Below, piece after piece: positions 6,635 through 9,708 of a stretch of 9,708 nt of DNA. Both the position numbers and the translations under genes were made by a program. This stretch comes from Chloroflexota bacterium (GTDB taxonomy: Bacteria; Chloroflexota; Anaerolineae; B4-G1): contig DSAR01000205.1 in assembly GCA_011046405.1 (NCBI GenBank), forward strand, positions 1 to 9,708, written 5' to 3'. A model generated the notes under the pieces. It was not told where the DNA came from and did no database searches. It was given only the letters and a program-made list of their open reading frames with translations. Positions within the stretch are counted from its first letter, which is position 1, and each line of letters begins with the position of its first letter.

Positions 6635-8167
6635 TTATTGATCTTTTGACCGTAATTGGGGAAAGAGAATGACTTCCCGGATGCTCGGTTGATCGGTTAG
6701 CAACATGACCAGCCGGTCGATGCCCATACCAAAGCCACCGTTGGGGGGCATACCGTATTTCATCGCCCGGATATAGTCCTCGTCCATCGGATGGGCTTCT
6801 TCGTCGTCATCATCGTACAAGCGGCCCATCTCTAGAAAGCGTTCTTCCTGGTCGAAGGGATCGTTTAGTTCGGTAAAGGCGTTTCCCATCTCCAACCCCC
6901 CAATGAAAAACTCGAAGCGCTCGACGTGAGTAGGATCGTCCGGCTTGGCCTTTGCCAGCGGCGAGATGTCGCGGGGGTAATCGAGGATAAAAGTCGGTTG
7001 GATGAGTGTAGGTTCTACGGTGCCCAAAAGCCCTTTGTCGATCAGGTACCCCCAGGTCGCATCCAGTTTAGCCGGAAGTCCCTGAGCCTTGATTGCTGAG
7101 GCAAGTTCCCTGGCGGTGGGATGTTGCAGATAGTCGACGCCGGTGACCTCTAGCGCGGCCTCGCGGAGCGTGACCCGGCGCCAGGGAGGACTCAGGTCGA
7201 TCTCGTGACCCTGGTAATGGATGGTGGTATCGCCCACCGTCTCTCGGGCTACGTGGGCGACCATCTGCTCGCAGAAAGCCATGACGTCGTTGTAATCCCA
7301 GTATGCGGCGTAGAATTCGATCTGGGTGAACTCTGGATTGTGTTTTTGTGAGACGCCTTCGTTGCGGAAATCACGCCCAATTTCGTAGACCCGGTCGTAC
7401 ATGCCTACCAGCAGCCTCTTGAGGTACAACTCGAAGGAGATACGCAGGTACAGGTCCTGGTGGAGTTGGTTGTGGTGGGTGATAAAAGGATGTGCAGCAG
7501 CTCCGCCATAGATGGGTTGCAGGATAGGCGTCTCGACTTCCAGGAAGTCGTGTTGGTCGAGAAATTGGCGTATGGCCCGGAGGGCATGGGCCCGCGTGCG
7601 GAAGATCTCCCGTACCTCGGGGTTGGAGGCCAAATCGGCGTATCGCTGACGGTATCGTTCTTCGACATCGGTGAAATCGGTGAAACGCACCGCCTGGCCC
7701 TCGATCTCTTTTTCCTTGATGACGGGGAGGGGGCTGATCGCCTTGGATATCATCTGGAGTTGTTGGACCAGGACGCTGCGCTCGCCCGTGCGCGTGCGCA
7801 GCACGGGGCCCTCAGCGCTTACAAAGTCGCCCAGGTCGAAGTTCTGTCTGAAGGTCTCGAATACTTCTTCACCTATCTCCTGAATGCGCAGGAAAAGCTG
7901 AATGGCGTCCGTTCCATCCTCAATATGCGCAAAGGCAATTTTACCCATCACGCGGATGCTACGCAGACGTCCAGCGACGGCTACAGTTGGCCCTACGTCG
8001 CTTTTCACTCCCTCAACGGTGGCTGCCTTTTCAGCTGCTTCGAGATCTCTCAGCGCCTCGGCGATCGTGTGGGTACGCTTGACGCGATGGGGATAGGGAT
8101 TGATGCCCTTTTCTCTCAACTGTTCCAATTTCTCTACCCGTTGTTTCTCCAGATTTGTCAGTTCCAT
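6635..8167 (-). CDS. lysS: Lysyl-tRNA synthetase, class II
   Basis: LysRS charges tRNA-Lys with lysine using ATP in the cytoplasm. The 510-aa product has an N-terminal helix, an OB-fold anticodon-binding domain (about 60-145) and a class II catalytic core. Motif 1 is FLEVETPIL (208-216), motif 2 runs from GRDFRNEG (264-271) to F286, and motif 3 is GGFGMGIDRL (477-486). The linker RYRQRYADL (171-179) is typical of the family. An acidic stretch, DDDDEE (452-457), precedes the C-terminal core. The ATG at 8167 is chosen because AGGAGG lies just upstream (plus 8172-8177) and the protein then has normal length. The frame stays open 89 codons further upstream, but that passes through a terminator hairpin. 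It lies downstream of greA on the same strand. Confidence 0.97.
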   Translation of the reverse strand: MELTNLEKQRVEKLEQLREKGINPYPHRVKRTHTIAEALRDLEAAEKAATVEGVKSDVGPTVAVAGRLRSIRVMGKIAFAHIEDGTDAIQLFLRIQEIGEEVFETFRQNFDLGDFVSAEGPVLRTRTGERSVLVQQLQMISKAISPLPVIKEKEIEGQAVRFTDFTDVEERYRQRYADLASNPEVREIFRTRAHALRAIRQFLDQHDFLEVETPILQPIYGGAAAHPFITHHNQLHQDLYLRISFELYLKRLLVGMYDRVYEIGRDFRNEGVSQKHNPEFTQIEFYAAYWDYNDVMAFCEQMVAHVARETVGDTTIHYQGHEIDLSPPWRRVTLREAALEVTGVDYLQHPTARELASAIKAQGLPAKLDATWGYLIDKGLLGTVEPTLIQPTFILDYPRDISPLAKAKPDDPTHVERFEFFIGGLEMGNAFTELNDPFDQEERFLEMGRLYDDDDEEAHPMDEDYIRAMKYGMPPNGGFGMGIDRLVMLLTDQPSIREVILFPQLRSKDQ

Positions 8168-8210
8168 ATTGCCTCCTGCACATTTAGTTGAGATGTGGCG
8201 ATGCGGTGAC

Positions 8211-8255
8211 AAAAAAATACCCACGTGGATCGCCGTGACGGATTCGACGTGGGTA
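8211..8255 (-). terminator. Intrinsic terminator or attenuator upstream of lysS
   Basis: On the minus strand TACCCACGT (plus 8247-8255) pairs perfectly with ACGTGGGTA (plus 8218-8226) across a 20-nt loop and is followed at once by seven T (plus 8211-8217). Only 43 nt remain before the lysS start, and no promoter is evident there. It may simply end greA transcripts, but lysS transcription probably has to pass it. Conditional read-through (attenuation) of lysS is therefore plausible. Confidence 0.8.
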
Positions 8256-8356
8256 CTGTCTAGTAAGTAAGCTACCAACTGTGAGGTTTCCGGGACTGGG
8301 TTGGGAAATGAGGTCCCTACGAGACGATTGACAAAGCGTGTGTTTTTGCGACGAAG

Positions 8357-8382
8357 AACATCGACGAGACTTTGTCGATGTT
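8357..8382 (-). promoter_or_regulatory. Hairpin at start of the greA-lysS leader
   Basis: A perfect 9-bp stem AACATCGAC/GTCGATGTT (plus 8374-8382/8357-8365 on the transcript) with an 8-nt loop lies 14 nt after the greA stop. There is no following T-run, so it is not an intrinsic terminator. It could protect the greA 3' end or be part of a lysS leader structure. The loop contains AAAG, but the surroundings lack canonical T-box sequence. Confidence 0.5.
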
Positions 8383-8396
8383 GATCCTGTAAACGC

Positions 8397-8870
8397 CTAT
8401 GCGATCCCCACAATTTTGAAAGCCAGCACCCCATCCGGCGCGTTGACCTCGGCTGTATCGCCGATCTTACGTCCCATCAACGCACGTCCAAGGGGAGATT
8501 CGTTTGAAATCATACCTTGCGTTGGGTCAGCTTCGGCCGACCCCACCACGTGATAGGTCTCTGGCGGGCCGCTTCCTTCGACGACGGTGACGCGGCTGCC
8601 GACCCCGACAGTATCACGAGGGCCTTCTTCCTGGATGATGATCGCTTTATATAACAGCTGTTCCAACGCCATGATACGACCTTCCAAGAAAGCCTGCTCG
8701 TTCTTCGCATCTTCGAGTTCAGCGTTTTCCAGAATGTCGCCCTCTTGCAAAGCGTTGTGGAGCCGGAGAGCGACTTCTTGCCGACGGACCGTCCGCAAAT
8801 AATCCAACTCTTTTTTTCGTTTCTGAAATCCTTCAGGGGTGAGATATATAGGTTCTGAGTTTTTATCCAT
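8397..8870 (-). CDS. greA: Transcript cleavage factor GreA
   Basis: GreA enters the secondary channel of RNA polymerase and stimulates cleavage of backtracked transcripts. The 157-aa length matches the family (about 158). It has an N-terminal coiled coil with the acidic tip D45-ILE48 inside GDILENAE (44-51), equivalent to the catalytic D41/E44 pair of E. coli GreA. The C-terminal FKBP-like domain contains NESPLGRALMGRKIGD. The ATG at 8870 gives MDKNSEPIYLTPEG; a TTG 11 codons upstream would translate through the dispersed repeat and is rejected. The Shine-Dalgarno is weak (TGGA about 6-9 nt upstream). It is followed by lysS on the same strand, a pairing seen in many bacteria. Confidence 0.95.
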   Translation of the reverse strand: MDKNSEPIYLTPEGFQKRKKELDYLRTVRRQEVALRLHNALQEGDILENAELEDAKNEQAFLEGRIMALEQLLYKAIIIQEEGPRDTVGVGSRVTVVEGSGPPETYHVVGSAEADPTQGMISNESPLGRALMGRKIGDTAEVNAPDGVLAFKIVGIA

Positions 8871-8880
8871 CGTTTGTCCA

Positions 8881-8932
8881 TAACCTGGCAAAGCCAGAGC
8901 CAATAAGGGTTTTGACCGCCAAATCCTTGCTC
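8881..8932. repeat. Dispersed repeat, copy B, abutting the greA start
   Basis: This 52-nt stretch is the second copy of the element at 6301-6355, in the same orientation. Its hairpin CTGGC-AAA-GCCAG (8885-8897) lies only about 14 nt upstream of the greA ATG, so it is inside the greA leader or promoter region. Confidence 0.6.
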
Positions 8933-9020
8933 ACTTTACCTCGACAATAGCATGTTAGTCTACAACGACTCATGTCATCGGCTGAATCTTTTCAAAAGCG
9001 TATCTACTCACCTTGCGCCC

Positions 9021-9057
9021 GCCGGATCACGATCTGGGAGCCGGATCGTAATCCGGC
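9021..9057. repeat. Strong imperfect hairpin
   Basis: GCCGGAT and ACGATC (9021-9027, 9029-9034) pair with GATCGT and ATCCGGC (9044-9049, 9051-9057), with a single C/A mismatch (9028/9050) that would be a G-U pair in minus-strand RNA. The loop is 9 nt. No T-run follows. Confidence 0.6.
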
Positions 9058-9221
9058 CACTTGCAGGCAACGTGTTAGCTTCCGTCACCACCCAGCCAAT
9101 AGCCCGTGCGCCATCGGCGCGGATTGTAATTCGCTCTGCACATATAGGCTGAGCAGCAGTTACTCAAAAGCTCGGTTTCTGGCGTATAAGGCCATTTTCT
9201 AAACTTAGCTGAGATCAGCTG

Positions 9222-9238
9222 AATGTGCCATTGTCAAG
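9222..9238. repeat. 17-bp direct repeat, second copy
   Basis: AATGTGCCATTGTCAAG is identical to positions 107-123, in the same orientation, 9.1 kb apart. Neither copy lies in a gene. It is probably a shared part of an intergenic repeat family. Confidence 0.7.
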
Positions 9239-9328
9239 TTACAAGTATTCATTATTGGTTGGGGACTGAATGCAAATAGACGTCTCACGAAGCTATACCT
9301 CAACCCAACGAGGCGAAGACCTATTGCA

Positions 9329-9385
9329 GAGCACGCCGAGAACGCAGAGTTTTTGTTCATTTCTCTCAGCATTCTTGGCGTGCTC
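9329..9385. repeat. Long imperfect hairpin
   Basis: GAGCACGCCGAGAA (9329-9342) pairs with TTCTTGGCGTGCTC (9372-9385): 14 bp with one G-T. After single mismatches the pairing continues through GC/GC and GAG/CTC (9347-9349/9365-9367), with a T-rich loop of about 15 nt. The 'acgcagag' wording resembles low-complexity intergenic repeats. No T-run follows either arm. Confidence 0.55.
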
Positions 9386-9498
9386 CATCGTAAAATCTTG
9401 TCTCATCTGTTTTGTCGGTAAAGAATTTTGGCCCTCAAGGCGCAGCGCTTCACCGATAGCTGAACGAGGCCTCTTGAGACACGATAAGCCATCGCTTT

Positions 9499-9530
9499 AA
9501 AAAGAAACGCCCCACTGATCATGTGCGGGG
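9499..9530 (-). terminator. Weak leftward terminator candidate
   Basis: On the minus strand CCCC-G-CAC (plus 9523-9530) can pair with GTGGGG (plus 9510-9515), with a bulged base. It is followed by CGTTTC and five T (plus 9499-9503). It might end a leftward transcript entering from beyond the right edge, but no such gene is seen in the window. Confidence 0.3.
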
Positions 9531-9576
9531 TATCTACACGATTATTTGTATTGAGCCAGATTTAAAGTCAATACCC

Positions 9577-9644
9577 GTGAATGAGTAGCGGCTCATTCAC
9601 TAAATATGCTTGCTCACGACCCGGCAACGATTGAAATCGTCGCC
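9577..9644. repeat. Two adjacent hairpins
   Basis: GTGAATGAG/CTCATTCAC (9577-9585/9592-9600) is a perfect 9-bp stem with a 6-nt loop. Just downstream ACGATT-GA-AATCGT (9627-9640), flanked by GGC/GCC, forms a second. Both resemble the GCGAAT/ATTCGC and CGATT/AATCG hairpins near the left end of the window. Confidence 0.6.
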
Positions 9645-9654
9645 TGATACTTCA

Positions 9655-9690
9655 AGTGCGTGCGGATACACAGCATCCGACAAACGCACT
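9655..9690. repeat. Hairpin at the right edge
   Basis: AGTGCGT (9655-9661) pairs with ACGCACT (9684-9690), with an inner GGAT/ATCC stem. No T-run follows. Confidence 0.5.
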
Positions 9691-9708
9691 AGTGATCGGG
9701 TTGGAACG

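Larger units (their letters stand above)
8871..9708. other. Gene-free segment upstream of greA
   Basis: No convincing gene is present. A plus-strand open frame at 9270-9500 and a short minus-strand one ending near 9011 both run through strong hairpins and match no family I know. The segment contains a dispersed repeat (8881-8932), hairpins at 9021-9057, 9108-9120, 9329-9385, 9577-9600, 9623-9644 and 9655-9690, and a 17-bp repeat at 9222-9238. The greA promoter must lie within the first 150 bases or so, but I could not find a good -35/-10 pair. Confidence 0.65.

Noticed and set aside
8256..8396. T-box riboswitch or lysine-rich leader peptide before lysS
   Set aside because: No T-box antiterminator consensus is seen. 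A small open frame (MFFVAKTHALSIVS) has only one lysine, so it does not fit a classical attenuator peptide.
8168..8434. 89-codon upstream extension of lysS
   Set aside because: It overlaps greA, crosses two hairpins and a terminator, and lacks family similarity; AGGAGG supports the start at 8167.
8871..8903. TTG start giving GreA 11 extra residues
   Set aside because: The extra codons lie in the dispersed repeat and hairpin; the shorter form has normal GreA length.
9011..9160. Minus-strand frame with two RITIR segments, like a gene remnant
   Set aside because: It is about 50 codons, has no clear start, and part of the apparent repeat comes from the arms of the hairpin at 9021-9057.
9270..9500. 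Plus-strand 76-aa open frame
   Set aside because: It runs through a long hairpin, has no recognisable domain, unusual composition and a poor ribosome site.
6385..9708. CRISPR array or insertion sequence in the repeat-rich regions
   Set aside because: Repeats are not regularly spaced or identical, and no Cas or transposase gene is present.

Overview
The window looks like a chromosomal housekeeping segment from a moderately GC-rich bacterium. Chloroflexota (Anaerolineae-like) is the best guess. The guess rests on the secreted protein with duplicated 'FFR..GG..IFG.P' modules, the small B-box-type zinc-binding membrane protein next to recN, and gene-free stretches packed with palindromes. No rRNA marker is present, so the assignment is an inference. 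I see no CRISPR array, transposase, prophage gene, tRNA or rRNA.

Layout. Positions 1-250 hold no gene but several nested hairpins. A clear sigma-70-type promoter (254-282) starts a rightward cluster: hisS (histidyl-tRNA synthetase, 314-1579), nadK (NAD kinase, 1589-2416), a zinc-finger/four-helix membrane protein of unknown role (2534-3076) and recN (DNA-repair SMC-like ATPase, 3088-4932). A bidirectional hairpin terminator (4954-4985) separates it from a convergent leftward gene for a secreted protein (5011-6027). That gene has a strong promoter with phased A-tracts (6147-6214) and a leader that folds on paper into a three-way junction (6049-6118). Positions 6180-6634 hold no gene but contain one copy of a dispersed repeat and a roughly 240-bp set of large inverted repeats. 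A second leftward unit follows, greA (8397-8870) then lysS (6635-8167), separated by a 229-nt leader ending in a textbook intrinsic terminator just upstream of lysS. Positions 8871-9708 hold no convincing gene, only a second copy of the dispersed repeat, several strong hairpins and one weak leftward terminator candidate.

How it fits together. The genes serve translation (HisRS, LysRS), transcript elongation (GreA), NADP supply (NadK) and double-strand-break repair (RecN). The secreted protein is the only cell-surface gene. The most interesting material is non-coding: the structured leader of the secreted-protein gene, the lysS leader with its attenuator-like terminator, and the recurring palindromic intergenic modules. 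I found no clear evidence of a new multi-gene system.
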